DNA of 64,000 bases from Thermoanaerobaculales bacterium (GCA_035358815.1 DAOPQC010000010.1:1-64000), one strand, 5' to 3'; positions 1 to 7,716 are shown, numbered from the stretch's first letter. The notes: generated by a model from the sequence alone, not told the origin. Made by a program: numbers and translations.

Positions 1-50
1 TCGCACATTATTGCGATGCAATCTCGAAGATCGACTATTTCAGCAGCCTG

Positions 51-71
51 CTAGGATCTAGGATCTCGGAG
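51..71 (+). repeat. heptad array, 3 units (G-rich on + strand)
   Basis: Two perfect CTAGGAT units followed by CTCGGAG, in strict 7-nt register. The array overlaps the last codons of the serine hydrolase gene. It belongs to the same heptad family as the arrays at 25031, 30891, 31021 and 37872. No hexad array follows it here. Confidence 0.6.
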
Positions 72-1170
72 GGGCGAGGTCGGCCAGAGCCAGGGAGTGG
101 AAGCGGCGGCGCAGCGGGTGCAGGTCGACCGGTTGGTGGCCGGGGTGGTGGCGGTTGGCGAGCAGCACCAGCACCGACCGCCGCCGCGGATCGACCCACA
201 CCGAGCTGCCGGTGAAGCCGGTGTGGCCGAAGGCCTCCGGCGGCAGCGCCGGCCCCGCGGAGCAGCCCGGCGAGCTCGCGAGCTGCCAGCCGAGCCCCCG
301 GACTTGGCCTCCGTCAGCTCCCGCCGTGGCCGCGATGGCGAGAGATATCTCTCGTGGCTGCAATAGTTGACTGACCGACCCGAGGTACTGGCTGGCGAGG
401 CGATGGACCCCGGCGGCGGTCCCGAACAGGCCCGCGTTGCCGGCCACGCCCGACTGAAACCGGGCATTGCCGTCGTCCGGGAGGGCGGTCCCGACCGGCG
501 GGATCGTCGAGGGGTCCAGGCTGCGCGCCGCGCACAGCCGCCGCTCGACCTCGGGCGCGGCCGCGCCGCCGGCAAGCCGGTGCGCCTCCGGGTCGGGGTG
601 GAAGCCGATCGCACCGGCGAGACCGAGGGGGCCCACGACCCGCTCGCCGAACGCGACGTCGAGCGGCTGCCCCAGCACCCGCTCCAGCATCAGCCCGAGC
701 AGGATGAAGCCGAGGCAGCTGTAGACCACGCGCTCTCCCGGCGGGGCGGCGAGCTCGATCGAGACCACCGCCTCCGCCACCCGCTCCGGCCCGGCGGCGA
801 GCGCATAGAGCGGCGCCCACGCCGGCAGCCCCGACTCGTGGGCGAGCAGCTGGCGCACGGTCGCGCTTGCGATCGGACGGCCCGCGGCCGCGCCGATGGT
901 CTCCCCCACCGTGCTCGACAGGGCGAGCGTTCCCTCGCGCAGGGCGAGCAGCGCCAGCGTCCCGGTCACCAGCGGCTTGCTCAGCGAGGCGAGGTCGTAC
1001 CACGTGTCCCCGTCAGCCGGCTCGGGGTGCGGCACCAGGCGCCGGTGGCCGGCGGCGGCAATGCGGGGATCGCTGCCGGCGACGCCCCACGCCGCCACCG
1101 CGCCCGGCGAGACGCCGGCACGGACGGCGCGCTGCAGCAGGTCTTCGACGGCCGAGCAGCGCGGCCTCAA
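58..1170 (-). CDS. serine hydrolase of the beta-lactamase/penicillin-binding (EstB-like) family
   Basis: A 370-residue serine hydrolase of the class C beta-lactamase fold (esterase, peptidase or DD-peptidase-like). The nucleophile motif SLSK lies at residues 62-65, the Tyr motif is Y150-S-C in place of the usual YSN, and HTG lies at 316-318, so all three active-site motifs are present. A GVAGNAGLFGTAAG stretch near residue 241 is typical of this family. I see no signal peptide, so it may be cytoplasmic. The TTG start at 1170 overlaps the TGA stop of the upstream thioesterase gene, which indicates translational coupling in a two-gene operon. The substrate cannot be told from sequence. The heptad repeat at 51-71 runs into the 3' end. 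Confidence 0.85.
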   Translation of the reverse strand: MRPRCSAVEDLLQRAVRAGVSPGAVAAWGVAGSDPRIAAAGHRRLVPHPEPADGDTWYDLASLSKPLVTGTLALLALREGTLALSSTVGETIGAAAGRPIASATVRQLLAHESGLPAWAPLYALAAGPERVAEAVVSIELAAPPGERVVYSCLGFILLGLMLERVLGQPLDVAFGERVVGPLGLAGAIGFHPDPEAHRLAGGAAAPEVERRLCAARSLDPSTIPPVGTALPDDGNARFQSGVAGNAGLFGTAAGVHRLASQYLGSVSQLLQPREISLAIAATAGADGGQVRGLGWQLASSPGCSAGPALPPEAFGHTGFTGSSVWVDPRRRSVLVLLANRHHPGHQPVDLHPLRRRFHSLALADLAPPRS

Positions 1171-1574
1171 TCGCCCCTCCGTGTCCGGTGCGAGTCGCCA
1201 TCCCGCAGCGGGGTCGGACGGCGGTCGTCATCGATGTTGACGTAGGTGATCTCGGCCTTGGTCACTGGCACCACCTCGCGCCGGTCCCGGTGGCGGGCCG
1301 CCTCGACCGCCACCCGCACGGTGACCGAGGTGCGGCCGGTGCGCACGTGCTCGGTGTAGAAGGACACCAGGTCGCCGATGTAGACCGGCTCGTGGAACAC
1401 GACCTCCTTCATCGCCACCGTGACCACCCGGCTGGCGCCGTGCAGCTTCGCCTCCTCGGCGCCGGCCTGGTCGATGTAGGACAGGATCACGCCGCCGAAG
1501 ATGGTGCCCGACGGGTTCGCGTCGCGCGGGAACATCATCACCCGGATCGCCGGCACTCGCTCGCTGTGGTCCAT
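1167..1574 (-). CDS. acyl-CoA thioesterase, YciA-like hotdog fold
   Basis: A 135-residue single-domain hotdog thioesterase that hydrolyses acyl-CoA in the cytoplasm. The N-terminal pattern PRDANPSGTIFGG is the family hallmark, with the catalytic Asp normally in the following helix (SYIDQAGAEEA). The FHEPVYIGDLV strand also matches the family. I chose the ATG at 1574, although the frame stays open to 1916, because GAGGGGG lies just upstream. A TATACT -10 box lies about 27 nt before the ATG. It is the first gene of an operon with the serine hydrolase and is transcribed divergently from the membrane protein at 1787. Confidence 0.88.
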   Translation of the reverse strand: MDHSERVPAIRVMMFPRDANPSGTIFGGVILSYIDQAGAEEAKLHGASRVVTVAMKEVVFHEPVYIGDLVSFYTEHVRTGRTSVTVRVAVEAARHRDRREVVPVTKAEITYVNIDDDRRPTPLRDGDSHRTRRGD

Positions 1575-1786
1575 CGACACCCCCTCGCCCTCCGTCGTTG
1601 CAGTATACCGACGGCCGCTGCACGACCTCGCCAAGTCCCGTTCCCGATCCCGTTCCCGTCCCCGTTCCCGAGACGCCGCCCGGCTCTCGGCTTTGCCAAA
1701 CAGCATCCGGCGCCGCCCTCGGATCGAGCATCGCCCGCGCCGGCAGCTCATCAACACTGAGGCCGCGGTCCGGTATCGTGGAACTG
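1575..1786. other. divergent intergenic region with two -10 boxes and a hexad array
   Basis: This region separates the thioesterase (-) and membrane protein (+) genes. It holds a TATACT -10 box for the minus gene at about 1602-1607, a TATCGT box for the plus gene at 1774-1779 and the six-unit hexad array at 1636-1671. No further gene is supported. Confidence 0.6.
1636..1671 (-). repeat. hexad array TCCCGT x6 (G-rich on - strand)
   Basis: Six contiguous 6-nt units: TCCCGT, TCCCGA, TCCCGT, TCCCGT, CCCCGT, TCCCGA. The minus strand therefore carries six GGG tracts separated by 3-nt loops, an ideal quadruplex-type pattern. It is intergenic and has no accompanying heptads. Confidence 0.8.
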
Positions 1787-1789
1787 ATG
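1774..1789 (+). promoter_or_regulatory. -10 box and probable leaderless start of the 1787 gene
   Basis: TATCGT at 1774-1779 is followed by 7 nt and then the ATG at 1787. There is no Shine-Dalgarno sequence. The geometry places the transcription start at the start codon. Confidence 0.5.
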
Positions 1790-2335
1790 TGGCTGCCCGA
1801 GATCGTCCGCCGCGCTCCCGCCGCGCCGCTCGTGCTGCGGTGGATCGCTGCCGCGAACGAGGTGCCGGCCGAGGCCAACCCGACCGTCGCCAACGAGATC
1901 CGGCGTTTCGGCGCACGCCTGCTCGACGCTGATCCCGGCCGTTGGCAGCTCCTGCTGCCCTGGCAGACCCTGGTCTACGGCCTTGTCGGCCGTGAGGTCG
2001 ACGAGCAGGTGACCGTGGAGATCCTCGACGACGCAGAGTCCCGCGAGCTGCGCGTGACGTGCCTGCCGGTCGAGACCCACGCCGCCCATGCGGCCGGCGC
2101 CGGCGGCGTGGCGCTGATCGCGATCGCGGTCTGGCTGATCGGCGGCTGGAGCGGCGGCCTGCTGCCTTGCCTCGCGGCTCTCCTCGCCGGCGGCCTGTGG
2201 GCCGACTTCACCCGCGCCGTGGCCATGCAGCGGCTCGAGCAGCGGCTGCGGGACCTCGCCGAGGCCGCTGGGCTGGCGTTGTGGCCGGACGCCCCGGCCC
2301 AGCTCCTGCCCCCTCCAACCCGCCCGAGGATTTAG
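1787..2335 (+). CDS. hypothetical membrane protein with a C-terminal helical hairpin
   Basis: A 182-residue protein I do not recognise. The first 100 residues look soluble and acidic-to-neutral. Residues about 105-138 form a hydrophobic stretch long enough for two transmembrane helices, followed by an amphipathic charged helix and a Pro-rich tail. I selected the ATG at 1787 because a TATCGT -10 box ends only 7 nt upstream, which suggests a leaderless mRNA. The frame is open further upstream but contains the hexad array there. It is a single gene between divergent and convergent neighbours, and nothing in context indicates a function. Confidence 0.65.
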   Translation: MWLPEIVRRAPAAPLVLRWIAAANEVPAEANPTVANEIRRFGARLLDADPGRWQLLLPWQTLVYGLVGREVDEQVTVEILDDAESRELRVTCLPVETHAAHAAGAGGVALIAIAVWLIGGWSGGLLPCLAALLAGGLWADFTRAVAMQRLEQRLRDLAEAAGLALWPDAPAQLLPPPTRPRI

Positions 2336-2526
2336 CTCGCCTTTCTCACCGCCCTCCTGGGTCGAGGTGAAGGTGACCGGCAGGCGGTTCCACAGGAGGC
2401 CGATGAGAAACGCGGGCCGTGGGGAGAAGCAAGCCAGGTATGCAGGCTCTCCGCAGGATCCGCCCCCCGGCGCCGGATTGTCGTTGACTTCTTCCGCCGC
2501 GAAAGCGGGCCTGCGACCAACAGCAC

Positions 2527-2564
2527 GGCAGCCATCTTGGCTGCCTTCCATCCTGGCTGCCTTC
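2527..2564. repeat. REP-like palindrome plus 16-bp tandem repeat
   Basis: GGCAGCCA (2527-2534) and TGGCTGCC (2538-2545) form a perfect 8-bp inverted repeat with a 3-nt loop. The 16-nt unit at 2533-2548 is repeated at 2549-2564 with one mismatch, so a second TGGCTGCC half-site follows. This is an intergenic REP-type structure. Confidence 0.65.
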
Positions 2565-2587
2565 TGAGTTAGCCATCTGGGTTGCAT

Positions 2588-2604
2588 GCAGGCTGGAAGC
2601 CTGC
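2588..2604. repeat. REP-like hairpin
   Basis: GCAGGCT (2588-2594), loop GGA, AGCCTGC (2598-2604) is a perfect 7-bp stem. It is followed by GCTACAACAACC. The motif 'GGCTGGAAGCCTGCGCTACA' is of a kind I know as a dispersed repeat in several environmental phyla. It lies 18 nt from the scpB stop codon and might also end convergent transcription. Confidence 0.6.
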
Positions 2605-2621
2605 GCTACAACAACCCAGGA

Positions 2622-3176
2622 TCAGTCGGCGGGGGCGGGCTCCTCTTCGGAGGCGACCAGCTCCTCGGGGTCGGGGAGGTCCTCGGGCCGGTCGAGCCCG
2701 AAGTGGACCAGGAACTCCTTGGTGGTGCGGTAGAGGAACGGCTTGCCGACCACCTTCTTGCGGCCGGCGACCCGGACCAGCGAGCGGTCGAGCAGGGTGC
2801 GCACCACCGCGCTCGAGTTGGCGCCGCGGATGAAGTTGATCTCCGGCACCGTCACCGGCTGCCGGTGGGCGACGATCGCCAGCACCTCGAGAGCCGCCTG
2901 CGACAGCCGCTGCCGGGCGGCGACGCCGTGGAACGCGCGCAGGTAGGGATCGAGCTCGGGCGGCGTGACGCAGCGCCAGCCGCCGGCCGCGCGCTCGAAC
3001 CGGACCCCGCTGTCCGCGCGGTCCCACGAAACGGCAATTGCCTCGACCGCCGAGTTGAACTCCTCCGCCGTGACCCCGTCCTCGGCCAGCGCCTCGACCA
3101 CCGCCTCGGTGGTGACCGGCCCCCGCGCCGTGAGCAGGATCGCCTCGATCAGGGCGCCCAGCAGCTCACGCTCCAT
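2622..3176 (-). CDS. scpB: segregation and condensation protein B
   Basis: A 184-residue winged-helix partner of the SMC-kleisin complex that compacts and segregates the chromosome. The family is recognised from the central LSQAALEVLAIVAHRQPVT segment and the IRGANSSAVVRTLLDRSLV segment, both characteristic of the second winged helix. It overlaps the 3' end of scpA by 11 nt, so the pair is translationally coupled. The length is normal. The C-terminal tail is acidic (PEELVASEEEPAPAD). Confidence 0.93.
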   Translation of the reverse strand: MERELLGALIEAILLTARGPVTTEAVVEALAEDGVTAEEFNSAVEAIAVSWDRADSGVRFERAAGGWRCVTPPELDPYLRAFHGVAARQRLSQAALEVLAIVAHRQPVTVPEINFIRGANSSAVVRTLLDRSLVRVAGRKKVVGKPFLYRTTKEFLVHFGLDRPEDLPDPEELVASEEEPAPAD

Positions 3177-3963
3177 CGCCGGCCTCCTCGCGATCGAGGC
3201 GCGCCAGGCGCTCGAGGTCGAGCTCGAGCGGCCCCGGCCGCAGGTAGATCTCGGCGAACTGCCGGCCCTGCTCGGCGCACACCGCGCCCAGCCGCACCAG
3301 CTCCAGCGTGGCCACGAACAGCGCCACCACCTCGTCGACGTCGGGCCGCCGGTGGAGGTCGCGGAGCAGCGCCAGCAGGCCCTCCCCCCGCACCCGTTCG
3401 TAGATCTCGCGCATCTTGTCGTGGACCCGGAAGCGCAGCGGCATGAGCTGCAGCGGCGGCGGGTGGGCGACCGCGAACCGCTCCATGACCTCCAGGTAGG
3501 CCTTGGCGAGCAGGCGAAGGTCGACCTCCTCCCAGTCGAGCTCGGTCTCGCCGGGCGGAAGCTCCGCGTCGAAGCCGGGAGTCCACAGGCAGCGGCGGAC
3601 GACGTCCTTCTCGTAGAGGATCGCGGCCAGCTCCTTGACCCGGCGGTACTCGAGCAGCCGCTCGACGAGCTCCTGGCGCGGGTCCTCCTGCTCGTCCTCG
3701 TGGCGGGGCAGCAGCAGCCTGGACTTCAGCGCGAGCAGCCAGGACGCCATCCACAGGAACTCGCCGGCGACCTCCAGGTCGAGCTCGTGCATCGCCTCGA
3801 GGTGGGCGTGGAACTGGTCGCAGATGGTCGCGATCGGGATGTCGTAGATCGAGACCTCGTTCTGACGGATGAGGTGGAGCAGCAGGTCGAGCGGCCCCGA
3901 GAAAACGCCCAGCTCCACCGGCGGTCCGGTCGCCTCGTCGACGAGCAGCTGCTCCTCGTTCAC
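3166..3963 (-). CDS. scpA: segregation and condensation protein A (kleisin)
   Basis: A 265-residue kleisin that bridges the SMC heads together with ScpB. The N-terminal motif FSGPLDLLLHLIRQNEVSIYD is the ScpA hallmark, and the C-terminal winged helix includes DEVVALFVATLELVRLG. The frame is open to 4068, but those codons are read through the hexad repeat at 4033-4056. I therefore chose the GTG at 3963, which has a TATACT -10 box only 7 nt upstream and no ribosome binding site, so a leaderless start is likely. It precedes scpB with an 11-nt overlap. Confidence 0.92.
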   Translation of the reverse strand: MNEEQLLVDEATGPPVELGVFSGPLDLLLHLIRQNEVSIYDIPIATICDQFHAHLEAMHELDLEVAGEFLWMASWLLALKSRLLLPRHEDEQEDPRQELVERLLEYRRVKELAAILYEKDVVRRCLWTPGFDAELPPGETELDWEEVDLRLLAKAYLEVMERFAVAHPPPLQLMPLRFRVHDKMREIYERVRGEGLLALLRDLHRRPDVDEVVALFVATLELVRLGAVCAEQGRQFAEIYLRPGPLELDLERLARLDREEAGDGA

Positions 3964-3976
3964 GCGCGTCAGTATA
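3961..3976 (-). promoter_or_regulatory. -10 box and leaderless GTG start of scpA
   Basis: On the minus strand TATACT (3976-3971) is followed by 7 nt and the GTG start codon (3963-3961). No purine-rich ribosome binding site fits between them. Confidence 0.55.
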
Positions 3977-4032
3977 ACCGGGCGGACGTCGAGCGCCTCC
4001 GGATCCGCGCCCGCTTCCGGATGCCTGTTCGT

Positions 4033-4056
4033 TCCCGCTCCCGTTCCCGTTCCCGA
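4033..4056 (-). repeat. hexad array TCCCGT x4 (G-rich on - strand)
   Basis: Four contiguous units TCCCGC, TCCCGT, TCCCGT, TCCCGA, preceded by a degenerate CCTGTTCGT. The minus strand has four GGG tracts with 3-nt spacers. It lies between scpA and the upstream hypothetical gene. Confidence 0.75.
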
Positions 4057-4100
4057 CTGTCCTCGCAAGGGCCACGCAGTATGCCGGCGGCGAGCGGGAA

Positions 4101-4694
4101 TCAGATCATCAGCGGGCGGTACTTCGGTGCCTCGAGCTTCACCCCTGGAGCGACCAGCAGCGCGCCGATCTCGGCCCGCCGGACCCAGCGCCCGAGGTCC
4201 CCGAGCTCGAGGGTCTCGATCGACGCGGCGAGGGCCGCCAGCTGCGACGCCGCCTGCTCCTTCGCGGCCGCCCCCGCCCCGGCCGCGAGCCGGCGCTGCA
4301 GCTGTGGCCGCACGGCGGCGCCGGCGCGACGGCGAAAGTCCTCCCTCCCCTCCCCGATCTCCGAGACGAGCCCGATCTCCGGGATCCTGTAGAAGCTCAG
4401 CGCGCGGCCGGCGAGCGCCTGCCGAAGCTCCCCCTCAAGGCGATCCCCCTCCAGCGCCGGCCCGCCGGCGAGCGCACGCAGCGGGTGTCGCGTCAGGTCG
4501 ACCTCGCGCCACGCCGCCTCACCGGGCCCCCGGACCAGGTGGAGGTGGCCGCAGCGAACCACCTCCCACGGCTCGAGCGCGACCGACAGCCACAGCCCGG
4601 CGTGATCGCAGCGCCGGAGCCCGGGCGCGCCGCCGTCGGCCTCGCCCGGCGCGAGCAGCAGCGGAGGGTGGAACGCGACCTTCACCGACCCCAT
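4101..4694 (-). CDS. hypothetical protein
   Basis: A 197-residue protein without a domain I recognise. The N-terminal half looks beta-rich with buried Trp residues (LWLSVALEPWEVV), and the middle is a charged helical region (residues about 120-160). There is no signal peptide or membrane segment. The ATG at 4694 gives a natural N-terminus, whereas the frame upstream of it is antisense to the exonuclease gene. It could be co-transcribed with scpA-scpB, but 137 nt and a repeat array separate them and scpA appears to have its own promoter. It is divergent from the exonuclease gene at 4731. Confidence 0.6.
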   Translation of the reverse strand: MGSVKVAFHPPLLLAPGEADGGAPGLRRCDHAGLWLSVALEPWEVVRCGHLHLVRGPGEAAWREVDLTRHPLRALAGGPALEGDRLEGELRQALAGRALSFYRIPEIGLVSEIGEGREDFRRRAGAAVRPQLQRRLAAGAGAAAKEQAASQLAALAASIETLELGDLGRWVRRAEIGALLVAPGVKLEAPKYRPLMI

Positions 4695-4696
4695 GC

Positions 4697-4702
4697 TACA
4701 CT
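4697..4702 (+). promoter_or_regulatory. -10 box for the 4731 exonuclease gene
   Basis: TACACT lies 28 nt before the GTG start. No good -35 box is visible at 16-18 nt spacing. The gene itself has a strong AGGAGG at 4718-4723. Confidence 0.4.
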
Positions 4703-4730
4703 CGGCCGCCGCGCGACAGGAGGACCACCG

Positions 4731-5327
4731 GTGGAGATCTGGGACGGCCAGATGGGCCTTTTTGACGACAATCCGAGGCGCGAGGTCGGCACCGGCCACA
4801 AGGTGGTCGTGTTCGACGTCGAGACCCAGCGCTCCTTCGAGGAGGTCGGCGGTCGCGGCCAGCTCCACAAGCTCGGGGTGTCGGCGGCGGTCGCCTACCG
4901 GTACGACACCGACGAGTTCCTGGAGGTGACCGAGGAGGACGTCGGCCGCCTGATCGACCTCCTGCTCGAGGCCGACCTGGTGGTCGGCTACAACATCCTC
5001 GGCTTCGACTACGAGGTGCTGCGCCCCTACACCGACCGCGACCTGCAGCGGCTGCCGTCGGTCGACCTGATGCGCGACCTCGAGGCGAGGCTGGGCTTCC
5101 GGCCCAAGCTCGACAGCGTGGTCGTGCCGACCCTCGGCGAGAGCAAGAGCGCCGACGGGCTGCAGGCGCTCGAGTGGTGGCGGCGCGGCGAGGTCGACAA
5201 GATCATGGCCTACTGCCGCGACGACGTCCGGGTGACGCGCGACCTCTACGACTACGGCAAGCGCAACCGTTGCGTGCTGGTCGCCCGCTTCGGCGGCACC
5301 CCGCGCCGGGTCGAGGTCGACTGGTAG
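4731..5327 (+). CDS. RNase H-fold 3'-5' exonuclease-like protein
   Basis: A 198-residue protein of the DnaQ/YprB-type RNase H-like exonuclease superfamily. The acidic motifs are visible in order: VVFDVETQ (first D and E), VVGYNILGFDYEVL (second D) and YCRDDVRVTRDLYDYG (third D and Tyr/Asp region). They suggest a two-metal nuclease acting on DNA or RNA, although the substrate is unknown. The GTG start at 4731 is preceded by AGGAGG with a 7-nt spacer, a near-perfect ribosome binding site. In many genomes such domains are fused to helicases, whereas here the gene stands alone. Confidence 0.8.
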   Translation: MEIWDGQMGLFDDNPRREVGTGHKVVVFDVETQRSFEEVGGRGQLHKLGVSAAVAYRYDTDEFLEVTEEDVGRLIDLLLEADLVVGYNILGFDYEVLRPYTDRDLQRLPSVDLMRDLEARLGFRPKLDSVVVPTLGESKSADGLQALEWWRRGEVDKIMAYCRDDVRVTRDLYDYGKRNRCVLVARFGGTPRRVEVDW

Positions 5328-5391
5328 GGCTCCCCTCCCCCGCGCGCGCCGGCGCCGGTCGGCGACGACGGCGCGCCCCCGCATCCACAGA

Positions 5392-6237
5392 TCAGAGGCT
5401 CTGCTCGACCGCCGGCGGTGGCGCCGGGTGGCTGGACCAGTCGATCTGCGAGCCGCGGAAGCTGTGCGGGATCAGGAACACGCCCATCATCACCAGCCAG
5501 CCGACGATGACCGCGCCGCGCAGCGGCCGGTTGCGCAGCGCCAGCAGGGTCGCCGGCAGCCAGGCCAGCGTCGCCAGCGCGGTCTTGTTGTCGGTCAGGT
5601 CGGTGCCCACCGGCCAGCCGGTCCACCAGGCGTCGAACGCGTACTTCTGCACCGCCGGGCCGAGGAACAGACCGCCGACCACCAGCAGCACCATCGTCGC
5701 CAGCACCAGGCCGCGCGGACGCGGGCGGTGCGGCCGGAACTCCTCGAGCAGCGAGCGGGTGGCGAGCATCATCGCCGCGAACATCGCCAGGATGTGGGGG
5801 ATCAGGACCCAGGCCGGGACATCGCTCCGGAAGCGGGCGACCACCGCCTCGCCCGCCGGAATGGCCACTTCCTGACCGTCGGCTTCGAGCACCACCCGGT
5901 ACTCGACCTTGCCGGCCGGCGGCTGGTGCGGGATCACCGCCTCGAGCGCGCCCTCCCCGGTCCTCGCCATCGCCAGCTCCTGCCACGGCTCGTCGGTCGG
6001 GTACCGGCGCCACTCGACGACGCCCCGCACGTCCTCGCCGACGCCCGCGATCCGCACCTGCAACCCGCCCTCGCCGCCGTGGGTCCGCAGCAGCCGGTAG
6101 CCGAGCTCCTGCCCGTGCAGCTCGACGCTGCCGCGGCTGGGATAGGTCGGGCCGGTCATGCGCTGGAAGGCGCCGAGCGCCACCGCCAGCACGAACGCCA
6201 GGGCCCACAGCAGGACCGAAACCGCGCGCGCAGCCAC
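5392..6237 (-). CDS. integral membrane protein of unknown function
   Basis: A 281-residue protein with an N-terminal transmembrane helix (residues about 5-23). A periplasmic beta-rich domain of about 110 residues follows (residues 30-140), and then three or four transmembrane helices up to residue 265. The GTG start at 6237 follows GGAGGGGGC. It begins 12 nt after the stop of the cyclic diphosphoglycerate synthetase homologue and must be in its operon. I do not recognise the family. The context suggests a membrane partner of that enzyme or of solute homeostasis, but this is inference only. Confidence 0.75.
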   Translation of the reverse strand: MAARAVSVLLWALAFVLAVALGAFQRMTGPTYPSRGSVELHGQELGYRLLRTHGGEGGLQVRIAGVGEDVRGVVEWRRYPTDEPWQELAMARTGEGALEAVIPHQPPAGKVEYRVVLEADGQEVAIPAGEAVVARFRSDVPAWVLIPHILAMFAAMMLATRSLLEEFRPHRPRPRGLVLATMVLLVVGGLFLGPAVQKYAFDAWWTGWPVGTDLTDNKTALATLAWLPATLLALRNRPLRGAVIVGWLVMMGVFLIPHSFRGSQIDWSSHPAPPPAVEQSL

Positions 6238-6249
6238 CGCCCCCTCCCG

Positions 6250-7569
6250 TCAGCGGCGGACGACCGCGCGCACCATCTCCTCGATGACGCCCGGCTCGAT
6301 CTCCTCGAGCTCGTAGGTGACGTTGGCGATCGGCTTGTTGACCGACAGGATCCGCCGCAGCTCGATCGGGGTGCCCTCCACGACCACGTCCGCCGGGGTG
6401 GCGTTGATGGTCGCCTCGAGGTCCCGGATCTGCTCGTCGCCGTAGCCCATGGCCGGCAGGATCTTGGCCGCGTTGGGGTACTTGGCGTAGGTCGCGGCAA
6501 TCGAGCCGACCGCGTACGGCCTGGCGTCGACGATCTCCGCGGCCCCGGCCTGCCGGGCGGCGAACCAGCCGGCGCCGAAGGTCATCCCGCCGTGGGTCAG
6601 GGTCGGACCGTCCTCGACCACCAGGGCGCGCTTGCCCGCGATCAGCTCCGGCTGCTCGACCTTGATCACCGAGCGGGTCTTGATGATCCGCGCGCCCGGG
6701 TTCGCGGCGCGGCAGTTGTCCAGCACCAGCTCGACCTTGACCGGGTCGGCGGTGTCGACCTTGTTGACGATCAGCAGGTGGGACATGTGCAGGTTGGTCT
6801 CACCGGGATAGTAGGTCAGCTCGTGGCCGGGACGGTGGGGATCGACCAGCGTCATGTGCAGGTCGGACCTGTAAAACGGGGTGTCGTTGTTGCCGCCGTC
6901 CCACAGGATGACGTCGGCCTCCTTCTCGGCCTCGCGCAGGATCCGCTCGTAGTCGACGCCGGCATAGACCACGAACCCGTTGTCGATGTGCGGCTCGTAC
7001 TCCTCGCGCTCCTCGATCGTGCACTGGTGGCGGTCCAGGTCCTCGTAGTTCTCGAAGCGCTGGCACGCCTGCTTGGCGAGGTCTCCGTACGGCATCGGGT
7101 GGCGGATTGCGACGACCTTCTTGCCCATCGCCTTGAGGATCCGCGAGACGTAGCGCGTGGTCTGCGACTTGCCGACGCCGGTGCGCACCGCGGTCACGGC
7201 GATCACCGGCTTGGTCGACGGGATCATCGTCTTCACGGCCGAGCAGACGCCGAAGCTGGGGCCCCACCCGATGACGCGGCTGGCGACGTTCATGACGTAG
7301 GTGTGGGGGACGTCCGAGTACGAGAACCAGACCTCGTCGACGTCGTGCTCGGTCACGATCTGCCGGAGCTCGCTCTCGGACTGGATCGGGATGCCGTGCG
7401 GGTAGAGCGAGCCGGCCAGGGCCGGCGGATAGGTCCTCCCCTCGATGTCCGGGATCTGGGTCGCGGTGAACGCCACGACCTCGTAGTCCTCGTTGTCGCG
7501 GAACAGGCAGTTGAAGTTGTGGAAGTCGCGCCCCGCGGCGCCCATGATGACGACCCGTCGCTTGGCCAT
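6250..7569 (-). CDS. cyclic 2,3-diphosphoglycerate synthetase homologue
   Basis: A 439-residue cytoplasmic P-loop protein of the cDPGS family. In methanogens this enzyme closes 2,3-diphosphoglycerate to the cyclic form with ATP. The N-terminal Rossmann-like part begins RRVVIMGAAGRDFHNFN, and the nucleotide-binding loop GVGKS lies at residues 131-135 inside AVTAVRTGVGKSQTTRYV. Further conserved segments are LWDGGNNDTPFY and LLIVNKVDTAD, the latter an NKVD guanine-type motif. The ATG at 7569 has GAGGGGA upstream. A TAGAAT -10 box lies at 7652-7647, and the leader contains a stem-loop. Bacterial homologues are common but their product has not been settled, so the name is by homology. Confidence 0.85.
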   Translation of the reverse strand: MAKRRVVIMGAAGRDFHNFNCLFRDNEDYEVVAFTATQIPDIEGRTYPPALAGSLYPHGIPIQSESELRQIVTEHDVDEVWFSYSDVPHTYVMNVASRVIGWGPSFGVCSAVKTMIPSTKPVIAVTAVRTGVGKSQTTRYVSRILKAMGKKVVAIRHPMPYGDLAKQACQRFENYEDLDRHQCTIEEREEYEPHIDNGFVVYAGVDYERILREAEKEADVILWDGGNNDTPFYRSDLHMTLVDPHRPGHELTYYPGETNLHMSHLLIVNKVDTADPVKVELVLDNCRAANPGARIIKTRSVIKVEQPELIAGKRALVVEDGPTLTHGGMTFGAGWFAARQAGAAEIVDARPYAVGSIAATYAKYPNAAKILPAMGYGDEQIRDLEATINATPADVVVEGTPIELRRILSVNKPIANVTYELEEIEPGVIEEMVRAVVRR

Positions 7570-7611
7570 TGCTGATTCCCCTCGTCGAGGAGCCGAGGGC
7601 CCCGGCTCCGC

Positions 7612-7638
7612 CTCGCCGGGTGAAGCTGAACCGGCGAG
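7612..7638 (-). promoter_or_regulatory. stem-loop in the 5' leader of the cDPGS homologue
   Basis: CTCGCCGG (7612-7619) and CCGGCGAG (7631-7638) form a perfect 8-bp stem with an 11-nt loop. It lies between the TAGAAT box (7652-7647) and the start codon (7569). It could be a leader structure or chance in GC-rich DNA. Confidence 0.4.
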
Positions 7639-7673
7639 CAGGCCGGATTCTACCATCTCACGCCCCGCTGCGA

Positions 7674-7690
7674 GGCCGGCGGCGCCGGCC
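7674..7690 (-). terminator. possible GC-rich hairpin downstream of the GYD gene
   Basis: GGCCGGC (7674-7680), a 3-nt loop, and GCCGGCC (7684-7690) form a perfect 7-bp stem just past the stop of the GYD gene. It lacks a T-run, so intrinsic termination is uncertain. Confidence 0.3.
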
Positions 7691-7716
7691 GGGCGAAGCG
7701 CGTCAGCGGCTCGTGC

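Noticed and set aside
1575..1916. N-terminal extension of the thioesterase to 1916
   Set aside because: The extension runs through the hexad array and the divergent promoter. The ATG at 1574 has a ribosome binding site and gives the family's normal N-terminus.
4057..4068. ScpA start at 4068
   Set aside because: It would translate the intergenic hexad array into a Gly/Thr-rich tail. The GTG at 3963 has a -10 box at leaderless distance and gives the normal ScpA N-terminus.
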